Part shown: positions 24,301-35,920 of the stretch, piece by piece
Numbering within the stretch: the stretch's first letter is position 1
Layout of the letters: every line of letters begins with the position of its first letter
NCBI RefSeq assembly: GCF_964355755.1
Contig: NC_092674.1
Coordinates: 3,849,001-3,913,000 of the forward strand
Origin: Antedon mediterranea
Taxonomy: Eukaryota > Echinodermata > Crinoidea > Comatulida > Antedonidae
Direction of reading: 5' to 3'
DNA: 64,000 bases
Made by a program: the position numbers and the translations under genes
The notes under the pieces: generated by a model
What the model was told of the DNA's origin: nothing
Databases searched by the model: none
What the model saw: only the letters and a program-made list of their open reading frames with translations

Positions 24301-25460
24301 CGGAACAAACAATTAAACTGAACGTCCACAAACCTGACAGTTATTACAAATAAAGATTCCTCTGTAATCAAGTTAGGAATAATTTAGGTATTTTATATTT
24401 AACAATTTTTACAAAACACTACGTTTGAATCTTCAACACGCTGTGTGTCTAAGTGCGTAAAAGCTGATTACAGGCTCTGCATGAAAATATCATTCGCGTA
24501 AAACATGCCTCATGTACATGTATGTGAAAATATTTCATGCCATAAGTATCAAAGGTCACGTCAAAACCTTATGTTTTCGGTTATTTTTGAAAAAAAATGT
24601 TCAAAAACAGTAAATATAAAAATATGTTCCGAACATTTTGACACCAATATCAAGATTCTATGATTTTTAGTTACGTAGATATGAACATTTTTTTTATGCC
24701 ATATATGGGTCAAAGGTCACAAAATGGAATTTCCGATCATGTTTCAACAAAATGTTTAAAAAGGGTAAATATAAATATGTATGTTCTGAACATTTTGACA
24801 CCAATATCAAGACTCTGTGATTTGCAGTTACCTAGATATATAAACGTCATGCCGTATATGTCAAAGGTCACAAAATGGAATTTCCGGTCATGTTTCAACA
24901 AAATGTTCAAAAAGTGTAAATATAAACATTTATATTTTGAACAATTTGACACCAAATACAACTGTCTACTACAAGCGGTTACCGATTTTCAAAAATTGGC
25001 GGCCATCTTTTTTAACGTAAAATTTTGAACCTTTGCGGTAGTCCGATTTTGGTAAACTTTTGATATATTTTTTTTTAGACCATTTTTTATTGTAATTCAT
25101 CAAAAAACATTTTCTTGCAATTTTTTGGGGGTTAGGGCCTATATTTTCATATTTTGACCCGACTACACCACCTTTCGTGTATGCGTCCACGATATTTTGT
25201 GCAGGTTTTAACTGTGTCACTTCGGCAATTTCTGATAGAAGGTTCACTTCAGTTGGACTTATGTCTCCTCTATCTTGAAGTGCATTGAATAAATCAAATG
25301 CATTGATTGCATTGAGCTAACAATGAATTACTCAGACAGTCATGAAGAAGAAATTTTAACGATTTAATTCTATCACCGCTATATTCTTCATTCAGTTTAC
25401 TAAGAAAGTCTCTAAAACACATTTCGCTATCTTGTCTCCTTTTAGTACATAAATATAACT
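21363..25460 (-). pseudogene. DED-family unit 1, pseudogene split by a transposon
   Basis: First exon pieces at about 25169-25460 (FRDFLSKLNEEYSGD, then NLLSEIAEVTQL in a shifted frame) and 22497-22738 (GLSPYRKVLFAALREV, NIWDLVFHLEKELLL) are separated by the 2424-bp element at 22742-25165. Linker exons remain near 22281-22345 and 22086-22132. The last exon is 21363-21901 (TSFSAYRQTLIEMGKVLSPE). Other defects: a frameshift before AFDLFNAL, a first-exon donor changed from GT to AT near 22496, and a deletion with frameshift at about 21720 that removes the segment corresponding to VKVTDTRGVVED in other units. It cannot make the full protein. Confidence 0.8.
22742..25165. mobile_element. 2.4-kb inverted-repeat DNA transposon inserted in DED unit 1
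   Basis: The ends TAGCCGAGTCAAAC and (reverse complement) TAGTCGGGTCAAAA continue into long, nearly identical arms (ATTGCAAGAAAATGTTTTTT and beyond). CAC flanks both sides (22739-22741, 25166-25168). Removing the element and one CAC restores the frame of the interrupted exon and the residues expected from sister units, so a 3-bp target duplication is well supported. The right arm carries two to three tandem copies of a ~150-bp piece (24600-24960). The centre is A-rich, with decayed coding such as LHLDGTSKK near 23860. The superfamily is uncertain. Confidence 0.8.
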
Positions 25461-25665
25461 TATCCAACAATCTGTTTTTCTTCAAACGTATACAAATATA
25501 ATATATAAATCACTGGAGATATGGTCTAAATATAGCTGTATATTTACAAAGAAAACAACACATTATGTGGAATGATTACGGTAACTTATTGTGGAATGTT
25601 GATGAGTTAACTTATATGAACCGAGGTCTACATCGTGTAATATATACAACGAGCATGTTATTCTT

Positions 25666-27064
25666 TCAAATTAGCTTCTTTACTGTAAATTCTTTTTCAC
25701 CATTAGCAAATACATCCTTTGTTTTTTCAAGATGCATGATTAAAGACCATTGGTCTGTATACGCTTTCTTTGATATATTATACAAACCTCCCAACAAGTT
25801 TGCCTCATCTCTTGAAAGTGCTTTCCCGAGTTCCATAAGTTTTTGTCGATAATCCGGGAATGACGTGTTTCGTCGTCCTTGTTAGCATCACTGAGTGATT
25901 TAACATCGTCTACTACCCCACGAGTTTCTGTCATTTTGACCATGTCGATTAGTATTTTGTAGTCTGTACGTTTAAGCTCACCAGTTTTTGTTAATGCATC
26001 AAACAAGCTTAGTACATCATTGTATTCTCTGGTTCTATCTTATCCTTGAACAGCAGTTTGAGCATGGTTATTTTATCTCTGCCTTGGTACCATTTTGATG
26101 TCTTTGATAACATGTCATTAAACTACTTGTCTAAAGAAAGTGAATTAAAAAATTGATGTAATAAGTATTCTAGGTTATTATGATACCTTTAGGTGGTGAT
26201 TGCCCATCTGGTCTTCTTGTAATTCTATGCATATCTGCTAAAACAAAAATACAATATTGTTTTCATACTAAACGTTTGCAATTCAAATGTCAACAGCAAC
26301 CATTCAAACAAGGCAGCCATCGGGCAAGCAATCAATCAATGAATTATTCTTAATGATGTTTACCTTTTCTGTTGATGACGTCGATTGTGAATGTGTTCTA
26401 GTCTCTGCAAGTGATGACAGATTTGCTGTAATATTAAAACAAGTAAAGATTAAACTTGCAGAATATATGTTCATATTGCAAATGACAGACCAATTGAGAC
26501 GTTGTTTGAGAACAGATAATAAGTATTAGGTACTGTTGTTTTATACATACATATTCTTTCTTTGGCTGATGAGTTGATATTAGATGGAAACCTTTTTCTT
26601 TTCACTTCTGTATCGTCTAATCGTTCCTGTTTCTCAAGGTACAATACCAGATCCCAGATATTGTCGAAATCTTTGTGACCCAGTTTGTAGAAATCACGTA
26701 ACCTGGGCAAATCATCAATTGTCACTGCCATCAGAGCTTTATGAAATGCTTTCCGGTAAGGTGAAAGTCCCTTTCCCTTTTTAGCATTGTTTATGTACTT
26801 GGGTATGACATCTTTAGCTGACTTCAAATTTGTCACTTCGGCAATTTCTGACAGTAGGTTGATTTCGGTGTATTTTATGTCGCCAGACTCATGGAGTTTA
26901 TTGAACAAATCAAATCCAGTGATATCTTTACGGTCTAAGAGTGAGAGGTGTAGGTAATCAAACAGAAGAAATCCTAACAATCGAAATTTATCACCGTCAT
27001 ATTTGGCACTAAGATCTCTAAGAAATTCTTGAAAGCGATCTTCGTTTTCCTGTTCATTTTCCAT
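25666..27064 (-). pseudogene. DED-family unit 2, intact first exon, decayed 3' part
   Basis: Exon 1 (26551-27064) is open: MENEQENEDRFQEFLRDLS, a first DED with LLGFLLFDYL and DLFNKLHESGDIKYTEINLL, and a second with LSPYRKAFHKALMAV and NIWDLVLYLEKQERL. Exon 2 (26364-26425) is 62 bases, one short of the 63 in unit 4, so the frame is lost. Exon 3 is 26186-26237. Exon 4 (about 25666-26130) has an early TAG where unit 4 has GAG, a shift before SLFDALTKTGELKRTDYKIL, another after SDANKDDE, and no basic tail. It is very similar to unit 4. A truncated double-DED protein from exon 1 remains conceivable. Confidence 0.75.
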
Positions 27065-27895
27065 TTCTGTTAGAATAATGGAAAGTGATGGTAAACCTTA
27101 TTAATTGATTTAAAAAAAACTAGGCATACGAGTCATTGATGAGAGTTTGCGGAGTGCAGGGTGCGATCCCCGTGTGACGTGGATCTAACTTTCAGCATCC
27201 TCCCCAGATATGTTTATCAATCCACTGATGGTGCTTAGTTAAACATATTATATGAACAGACAAAAGGCTATTTTAACTCGACAGTTCGGTGGAATCATTC
27301 ATGAAAGGCTTGGTTTTCAACAACAGGTTTAGTAATCAACAAATTATTCATACAGTATGTCAGACAATTTGTTTTTATTTCGAAATTACAAAATATATTC
27401 AATTTCGAAAGTAAAGTATTGAAATATTTAAAGTGCTCAGAAAATAGCACACATATAAGACAGACAAAGAAACTATTATGGCTTCACTGACATTGCATGC
27501 GGGTAATACATTAATAGGTCAATACTGTGTTTGTGTGTTTTTATTTTTGAATTAACTGATGATGGAATCATTGAGAAAAACTATATTTTAACCTAAAAAA
27601 CAATGAGCATGTACAGTAACTACATAATTATAATGGAATTTCATTATAAAGACTTTTTATGTACTTAATATAAGTTATGTATATTTTGAAATGTGTGTGT
27701 ACATTTTCGTTTTATATTATACCATCTCCACATGCGAAATGTCTTAATCTGAGTACAAGTGTGACTACACTATGCAGAAAGATTGTCATATATTATGACA
27801 ACATTCTATAGGCTAAAATCGTATAGGTCTATTATGAAATACAACAAATTGGCTTTCATAGTAATTTTGTTTCCCTTTGTCAATCGTCATTCTTC
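27065..27895. other. Spacer between DED units 2 and 3, no gene seen
   Basis: AT-rich sequence. The stretch 27150-27250 (gatcccc, cagcatcctccccagatatg, tttatcaatccactgatg) resembles 36420-36490 and may be a short interspersed repeat. Positions 27355-27560 resemble 36540-36860 (cagacaatttgtttttattt). Both stretches lie in equivalent spacers of the DED duplication. Confidence 0.55.
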
Positions 27896-28787
27896 TTATC
27901 GTTTCCTCTTTTTCGTTTTTCTTGGGACTTTTGTATCAATGCTTCTCTTATTTGTTGGTGTCTTTTTAAGTTGTGACGCTACATGGTGTAGATTTATATT
28001 TTCAAGGTCTTGAATAAATGCTTTCATATTCGCAGAACTGAATTTATCTTTTTTTTCCCCAAGAAAAATGATTAGAAACCATTGGTCTATACACTCATCA
28101 TTTGGTACTTCATACAGATATTCCACCTTATTTGCCACATTTTATGAAAGTACTTTCCCCATTTCTATTAGTGTTTGTCGATAATCTGAAAATGATGTGA
28201 TTTTGCCATCCTTGTTTTCATCACTGAGTAGTTTCACATCCTCTACAACTCCACGAGTATCGGTAACTTTGACCATGTCGATTAGATATGTGTAGTTCTT
28301 ATGATGTATTTTTCGAGACTCCTTTAAAGCATCTTGTTGGGTCTTTATGTCATCCGTCAACAGCAGTGTTTGAGCATAGTTAGTTTGTTTCTGGCTTGGT
28401 ACCACTCTGATGTCTGAATTAACAGGATTTTAAAATTCTTGCGGTTTAACTCTAAAAGGAGACGGAACAAAATTACTAAATGTAGGCAGCGCATCTGAAT
28501 TAGCAGGTAACATAAACTTTATTTACTACAAATTGTGAAATTGCTTCTAAATGTTATTATGGTAGGAAACAAAATAATGGAATACCTTTAGGTGCTGGTT
28601 GCGCATATACCAGAAAAAATACAATATTCTGATTTTAACCGATATTTAATTTTAAAAAACACAGAAAATAGTTATTCTTTATACTTTTAGGACAAAATAA
28701 GAATAAGCCAAATAGAGTTATAGAGTAAATCTTTGGCTTGATTATTTAGTCACAATTTACCTTGTTCTACTGACGACGTCAATTGTA
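27896..28787 (-). pseudogene. DED-family unit 3, 3' part only
   Basis: The last exon (27896-28451) shows LIDMVKVTDTRGVVEDVKLL, DENKDGKITSFSDYRQTLI and the basic tail KVPRKTKKRKR. It has an in-frame TAA after MGKVLS at about 28142 and a frameshift near its start. Linker exons are recognisable near 28580-28613 and 28750-28787. Exon 2 is cut at about 28787, where the duplicated TSSK-containing block begins, so the first exon with its two DEDs is missing. Confidence 0.75.
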
Positions 28788-30240
28788 AATTTAAAAATAT
28801 CAAACCCAATATTTTTTAATTTCCGCAATCAAGACTTTCATTTCTTTTTGCAAAATAAAATATTTACTATCAAATGCATTTTTGAATTAATTTGTTCAAT
28901 ATTTTGATGTTGGTGTTACTGTGGTCAAATACACGCCCATATTACATGCGTGGTCAAAATGTTATGAGACATCGGCTGCCAGTCTAGAGAAGTACAGTAT
29001 AGGCCTATGACTAAAATAATGATAGGAATTTGCTAATTTGTTTCATTTTATTTCGGAAATCGGTAGCGCCCTGCTGATCCTATAAATATCGAGTACGCGT
29101 AATTGAGGTGCTATACCACGCGCGCGTCATTTGATTGACTGATCCATGTGTGGTTTAGTATTTGATTGATAGTCAGTCGTTTTGTAGGATCCTTTCGTAG
29201 AATAGATTTGATTAATGAAACACGGTCTAAATCCATCGTTGCGATAATTCTGTTGATGTTGGAGTCATCGTATGGCATCGATCCAATAATCTGAAATATA
29301 AGTCGTGTGATAAAAGAAAATCGGTGCGTGTGACGTAAGAATTGCTCAATAATGTGATATTTTTTTACGATATATTTTTTTTAGAAAGGTGATTTTCTTT
29401 CCATTATGCTGATTCAAATCTGCTTATGAAACCAATGCCCTCTGATCTTTCGAGGGTGCATCATGAAGAGGAGACGAATGGTTTTTATTAGTAGTCCTAC
29501 TTCATAAAAACTAAACAATTACAATTATTATCTTAAAGAGGGCTACTTACCATAACGAAAAGCACTACCCCTATACTCCACCAGATGTCGGCGTCGTGAG
29601 GGTCATACGCAATCCCCTTCAGTATCTCAGGTGACGCGTAAGCCGAACTGCCACAAAACGTCATACAAAGTCGATCAGCGTCACTCCATTGACGCGCAAA
29701 CCCAAAGTCACTTATTTTTACCGTTAGGTTATCATATTCTCGCATTTAAGATCTCGGTAGAAATTTAAGATCAGTTACGTAAGACGTAAGGTAGGCCTAG
29801 CTAAGTAGGCCTTGTAGTTATAGGCATCCTATATGTTCATGTGGCCTATTCAAAGGTCTAGGCATAACATCATCAGCATTCAAATGTTCTTCATTCGATG
29901 TGTTTATGTTTTCGTTGCCTCAGTAGGGCCTAATAGTAAATTATTACCCACGACGTTATATACAAATTGCAATGGTCTAAAAAATCTTAAGAACCACCTA
30001 TAATAACAATAATTGTTGCGCAGCAACCGGATTACAAGTTGCGCGCTACATTACAGTAAAAATACGCGCCCATTTTGTTCAATTCCAAGACACGTGGCGT
30101 ATTAGGTGGTCTAGTACTTTCTAACGTTTTAAAACTTAAAGAGGGAAAAAAGCGGTGTTTATGTTTTATTTGGTAGTAGTGTAGTTTGAGATCTACGTGT
30201 AATTTAAAAACGAAACAAGTAAAAGACATCTATACAAATT
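28787..30240. repeat. Segmental duplication of the 14.5-20.9 kb region
   Basis: Positions 28787-28943 match 14496-14697; 28944-30240 match about 19240-20930, with smaller deletions. The copy lacks the roughly 4.5 kb holding the MULE-like element and LINE fragment, and also most of TSSK exon 1. The junction with DED unit 3 falls in a run (aatttaaaaatatcaaa) that could serve as microhomology. Confidence 0.75.
29130..29760 (-). pseudogene. TSSK-like kinase, truncated duplicate
   Basis: The exon 1 remnant (29553-29751) encodes NLTVKISDFGFARQWSDADR and ASPEILKGIAYDPHDADIW, with a 3-base insertion giving a second W. Everything upstream of the subdomain VII region, including the glycine loop, catalytic lysine and HRDLKCEN, is deleted. 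The exon 2 remnant (29130-29290) keeps the DDSNINRIIATMDLDRV part but lost about 40 bases that encode the SHISREATDLIKS region. The splice sites are still visible. It is non-functional. Confidence 0.85.
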
Positions 30241-30479
30241 ATAGGTAATAATGAAATTTACACATTTTATTCTGAATATTACAGAATTATTATGATTATT
30301 ATTATGACTTTACACATTATACCTTTTGTCTGCCTTGGATAGGATTTTTATTCTATTAACTTCCTGCAATGATTAAACTTATGAAAGAATTAAATAACCT
30401 ACTGATTTAGTGTCGATTAGATGACACTGATATAATACATTATTCTTAATTTCTCAAAATTTACCCCTGATGGATGGAA

Positions 30480-30620
30480 ACATAACTAACTATAGCTAAA
30501 AACAACAAAGCAATGTACAAGCACTTCTTACGTTACAATTAATTCCTAAAGGATGCACTACTTTTATTATGTAAAACAATGAAAATGTTAATAATGATGA
30601 TAAAGATAATAAGAAGTGTA
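30480..30620. repeat. DED-unit 3' flank block, partial copy
   Basis: Matches 21066-21200, 42405-42530 and 61160-61270 through the words caagcacttcttacgttac and attcctaaaggatgcactac. Here it is no longer followed by a DED exon, which suggests a lost unit. Confidence 0.65.
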
Positions 30621-33600
30621 TACCGTTGTCATGTAAAGATATTTGCAGTTAATAAATCAAACCACATAATATTCTCACGAGCTAACAATGAAATAATAAT
30701 AATAAGATTTTTATAGCGCACATACCACTTCAGAGTGCTCAAGGCGCTTGGAGAGTTCGGAAGAAGAAAGAAATATTAACCGTTTAACTGGTAAAACCAG
30801 GCTTAAAGCTCTCTTGGGCTTATTTATGTTAGAAGTTAATATCAGTACCACGCCTATTTATAATATATATATATCAAAACCACATTTACGTTGTGCATAG
30901 GCCTACCCTACAAAAAATCAACTGCGACTCTTCCTGTATACAATCGGTAATAATTGCATCGCGTATACTAATTCGCAATAATTGCTCTAATGATATATAC
31001 AAGAGAAAACAATTCTGTGTACATGTACAAGTTACTACATGGTTAAATAATTATTAGTTCTATATTATTACGGGCTAACATCATAATATATAGATTGCAT
31101 CAAGAAGTTTGTTTCTGTTCCAACACCGTTAAAGTTTACCAAGGCTAGATTTTGGTCTAAAATTACTATAGTACGTTGTGTAATTATGCTGGATGGATGC
31201 TTAATACATTAAATATACGTACATCAGTTCTCTAATGATAGTGTTCTTATTACCAAAAAAAAAAAACATTACCAAGGCTATAGATTGAATTTAATGCATG
31301 TACAATGTGGTCTCATATTATTTGTTACATTGTGTTATTATGCTGGATCGATCCTTAATACATTAAATAATCAATTCTCTGTTGATTATCATGTAAAAAA
31401 ATATATATTGCCTTATTATTATTTTTATTATTATTACAATATTGTAACTATGGTTATATACTTGACTCAATAATATTACTTTTTTCCTTTGTTACTAATG
31501 CCAATACTATTATTGTTAAAAATTGATTTTATAAGAAAAAAGAAAGGAAATAAATTTTAATTGAATGAATGTTTAGTACACAACTTACAATGCACATACA
31601 ATGTCAACGTGAATCATAATTATAATAAAATGCGCATAATACATAGCATCTCACCATTCCGGTACCTATCAGTATAATCATGGACCATGGTATAATAATC
31701 CTAGAGATAATTAATATTATAAAACACCTAAATAAATTCCTGTCATTTGATTAGACGGTTGTGGGTCACATGGCGTGCAATAATACTTTTTTCGTGTTTG
31801 GAAATTTAGTTATTAGTTTAGAAAGATTAAAAAATTACTAGATCAATTGAGGGCAATTTAAGAATGAATATTATTTATAAAGATGAAAACGCATTGTATT
31901 GTGGGAGTTTGTTTGATGTCGTGTACAGTTAGGAGCTTAAGGTTATAAAAACCAGGATATACGTAAATTAAAATAGATTCAGAACCTTATATATATTGTC
32001 ATCATTATAATTGCCGCGACGTTCCCTCTCCAAACTGATATGGTCTATAATAATAACATAAAATAATATACGATAACTCAATTTTACAAACGGTTTAAAG
32101 ATCCACCGATTTTCAAATTTGTCATTATTATGTGAGAGAATGTTCTCCCAAAAACAATTGACCGAACCAAATGGAAGAAACCACACATCTAATAATTTAA
32201 GTTGTTGCTCGTCAGGTAGCCACCTGATTATAAATTAATAATAATAGGCCTACAATTAGCTGGAAAATTGAGAGACTCGTTTCGTTAAGAATATCGTATA
32301 TAGCCATAATAAGTGATCTTGGCCCTTTATCGGCAGCACGGGGGGTAAGGGGTCACCGCCCGTAAGCGGCCACTTTTCCAGGTCCCGAGGGTGGCCACTT
32401 ACGGGAGGTTCAACTGTATTTAAAAAAACAATTATCCTTAGTTATGCATAGAAACAGGTTCTAAGATAACATAAATAATACATTTTGACATAACTTGACC
32501 CAACAAATGACCCTTTCACAAGAGTCAAGACTTTCTTTTTGAGATTATTAGGATTCAGTATTTAAAATAAATTTGGCAAAAACTACAAATGTAAAACTAT
32601 GTAGAAAAAATGTTTTGTATTTATGAAAAACCCTTTTTTTGAAATGTTCGCATAGAAACAGTTACTATGGTAAAATGTTGACCTCAAAATGAATGAATTT
32701 ACAAGGTCAAGTTTGTCATTAATGGAATGCAGTAGAAGTAAAATTGAGAAAAATTACAAATGCAATCAATTCTTTGTATTTATAAAAACGCCATTTTTTA
32801 CGTTTTTTTAAAAATAACTTTCCTTAGTTACACATAGAAATGGTTGCTAGAGTAACACTATAGGTAAAATATGAAAATTGTTGAGAATTGTTATGAACTA
32901 TCTTGTAAATTTTGATCAAACATTAATAGTTGTAGTAAAGTGGGGACCTATCCTGTTTTGCATTCTGACCCCTTTTGACCTCAAATGACCTATTTACAAG
33001 GTCAGATTTTTTGGGAGGTCTTTCTGTATCTCTTTACACAAAATAGATTTAGAAATTTATAAAAACCATTGACGCAATTATTTCCAAGTTTAACATTATT
33101 TTCCATCAACTAAATATTTCAATGCAAAATACTGTTTTTCTGGCAATTAATTGAAATAAACCTGGCAACACATTCTCTTATTTTATCTAAACTATTCGTA
33201 TGACTCTAGTAGCATTATGACAAGCCACATATACATTTTATTATTGGATTAGCCATATTTAAATTGTGTTTCATGTGTTTTGTTTGTTGATATTTTGTTA
33301 TATTTTTTGTATTTTTCGTATTTTCCTGGCAACACAAAACCTATGTACGAAATTTACCCCAGTGTTTTTTTCGTGATTATTGTTGAAAAACCTATTGACT
33401 ATCAAATTAAAAAACCTCATTGATTTAAAAACACCACTTTGGAAGTTATAGGTACGTTTATGAGGTATACTTTTATAAAAAAATTTTTTTTATAAACACC
33501 CCTTTTTAAAATAATGGTATCAACCAAACTCCATTTTGTAATTTATTTTTTTTCTACATTAAATGGAACTCAATACATGTTGTTTACACTGCTATAAACA

Positions 33601-33837
33601 AAAACTGTATACTGTAAGTATTTTTGGTTAAAATAAACCTAATTGTCAACCTCCTGTAATATAAACTTGAAAACTATCTAAACACTAGCAAAGTTCTGAA
33701 CTTCTTTACTATGACAGTTAATTTATTTAAATGTTCCCAAAGCCATTTTAGCTTAAATCTTAAAAACGAATTTAGAAAACGACACACCTCGGTCGATGAT
33801 TCGAACCTGATTTTTCACTTTTTGTTTAAAATAAATT
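30621..33837. other. 3.2 kb without recognisable gene
   Basis: AT-rich. A possible SINE-type fragment lies at 30690-30800 (TTTTTATAGCGCACATACCA and GTGCTCAAGGCGCTTGG). A MITE-like end is at 32335-32422 (tggccacttacgggaggttcaactgta). Between 32430 and 32900, a diverged unit beginning near 'ccttagtta...catagaaa' recurs about three times. The reading frames present are short and AT-driven; none looks like a protein. Confidence 0.5.
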
Positions 33838-33970
33838 GTTTTCGTTGTCTCCTTTTTGGTCTTTTTCGAACTTTCGTGCTACCTCTCTTATTTTTTGGTT
33901 TTGGTTTCACTTTAGAAGCTACATGGCTTAGACCTATATCATTAAGGTCTTGAATAAATTCTTTCGTCGC
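33838..33970 (-). pseudogene. Partial duplicate of the DED-unit 3' end
   Basis: Encodes EFIQDLNDIGLSHVASKVK and GSTKVRKRPKRRQRK, a second copy of the last ~45 codons of unit 4. It is separated from unit 4 by about 70 bases of unrelated sequence (tcgtcgcgacgacgttccgc). The tandem repeat of only the final segment suggests unequal exchange or slippage. Confidence 0.7.
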
Positions 33971-35628
33971 GACGACGTTCCGCAAAATATGCGTTTTGGC
34001 CTAAATTTGGGCCGCAAAACATAAATGTTCTTCTTACGTTTTCGCTGTCTCTTTTTCTGCTTTTTTTTAACTTTAGTGCTACCTCTTGTCTTATTTGCTG
34101 TTATCGGTGCTGCTATCGGTTTAATTTTTGAAGCTACATGGCTTAGACCTATATCTTTAAGGTCTTGAATAAATTCGTTGGCACCATTAGCAAAATCTTT
34201 TGTTTTTTCAAGATGCATAATTAAAGACCATTGATCTGTATACGCTTTCCTTGGTACACAATACAAATCTCCCAACAATTTTGCCTCATCTGGTGAAAGT
34301 ACTTTCCCCATTTCCATCAGTTGTTGTCGATAATCTGAAAATGATGTGATGTCGCCGTCCTCATTTGCATCACTGAGTAGTTGAACGTCCTCTACGAGTC
34401 CACGTGTATCCGTCACTTTGACCATGTCGATTAGTATTTTGTAGTCTGCACGCTTAAGTATACCAGTTTTCGTTAACGCAGCGAACAAGCTTCGTACATC
34501 TTTGTGTTTTTTTGGTTCTGTTGTATCATTGAACAGAAGTTTTAGCATGGTTATTTTATCTCTGCCTTGGTACCATTGTGATGTCTTTGATAACATGGCT
34601 TTAAACTCCTTTGCTAAAAAAGTGAATTAACAAATTGATGTAATAAACCTGTATTAACTAATTGATTGGTTTTACATCACAGGCCTATCGTTTGAAACAG
34701 AACATTATTTGAACATATAGGAGAAACAATTCATAATAATAGGTATTCTAGGTTATTATGATACCTTTAGGTGGTGATCGCCCATCTGGTCTTTTTCCAT
34801 TCAGCTCTGCTAAAACAAAAATACAACGTTATCGTCATACTAAACGTTTGCAATTCAAATGTCAACAGAAATCATTTAAACAAGGCAGCCATCAGGCAAG
34901 CAATCAATCAATAATTATTTTTAATGATGTTTACCTTTTTCTGTTGATGACATCGATTGTGAATGTTGTCTAGTCTCTGCAAGTGATGACAGATTTGCTA
35001 TAATAATAATAAAACAAGTAAAGATTAAAATTGCAGAATTTATGTTCATATTGCAAATGACATTGTTGTTAGAGAACAGATAATAAGTATTATGCACTGT
35101 TGCTTTATACATACCTAGTCTTTCTTTGGCTGATGAGTTGAGATTAGATGCAAACCTTCTTATCTTCACGTCTGTAGAGTCTAGTCGTCCCTGTTTCTCC
35201 AGGTGGAATACCAGATCCCAGATATTATCGAAATCTTTGTGACTTAGTTTGTAGAAATCACGTAATCTGAGCAAATCATCAATTGTCACTGCCATCAGAG
35301 CTTTATGAAATGCTTTCCGGTAAGGTGAAAGTCCATTTCCCCTTTTAGCATCGTTGGTGTACTTGTCTATGACTTGTTTTGCTGATTTCAAATTTGTCAC
35401 TTCGGCAATTTCTGACAGCAGGTTGATTTCGGTGTATTTTATGTCGCCAGACTCATGGAGTTTATCGAACAAATCGAATACAGTGATATCTTTACGGTTT
35501 AACAGTGAAAGGGGTAGATAATCATACAGAAGAAATCTTAACAGTCGAAATTTATCACCTTCATATTCGTCATTAAGATTGTTAAGTAATTCTGTAAAGC
35601 GATCTGCGTTGTCCTGTTCATTTTCCAT
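33934..35628 (-). CDS. DED-family unit 4: four death-effector-like domains, no caspase domain
   Basis: Exons 35115-35628, 34935-34997, 34765-34809 and 33934-34613 join with phase-1 GT-AG introns to 1302 bases (433 residues). Domains by eye: DED1 about residues 9-95 (LLRFLLYDYLPLSLL, DLFDKLHESGDIKYTEINLL), DED2 about 100-170 (YRKAFHKALMAV, NIWDLVFHLEKQGRL), a polar Ser/Thr/Pro linker from exons 2-3, DED3 about 215-290 (SLFAALTKTGILKRADYKIL), DED4 about 300-375 (YRQQLMEMGKVLS, YTDQWSLIMHLEKT), then KKKQKKRQRKRKK. The pattern parallels the tandem DEDs of caspase-8/c-FLIP, but there is no protease domain. An acceptor-like site just before the ATG suggests a non-coding first exon. The last ~30 residues derive from intervening sequence and look non-native. 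Adaptor or regulator in death/immune signalling is inferred from the family. Confidence 0.75.
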
Positions 35629-35847
35629 TTCTGTTAGAACAATGGAAAGTGATGGTAACTATATCAATTGGTTCGAAAATCTACACATGAGTCATTTATG
35701 ATAGAATTGCCAGTCTTAGAAATGTAATGTTATAAATGAAAATGTACACATTATTTTTATCTTCATGTGATAATCCAGTTTGCAACCTAAAAGTCTTCAG
35801 TTATTATTATAATTGGTCCGGCACTAATATATGACAAATATTACCAT

Positions 35848-35920
35848 TTTTAGTCGCATCCGCGTGCAACGCGACTCTACAGCTCACTATGTCGGTCGGT
35901 TGGTCTGTCGGTCGGTTGGT
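35848..35920. repeat. Inverted repeat, left copy, flanking DED unit 5
   Basis: TTTTAGTCGCATCCGCGTGC and the words CGCGACTCTACAGCTCACT, TGTCGGTCGGT recur in inverted orientation at 39400-39454. The pair encloses 3.6 kb that contains the whole of DED unit 5. CAT lies outside each end (35845-35847, 39455-39457). Confidence 0.7.

Noticed and set aside
24660-25028. Open frames on both strands in the arms of the 22742-25165 element
   Set aside because: They lie in the inverted terminal arms, repeat with the arm duplication, and have no domain.
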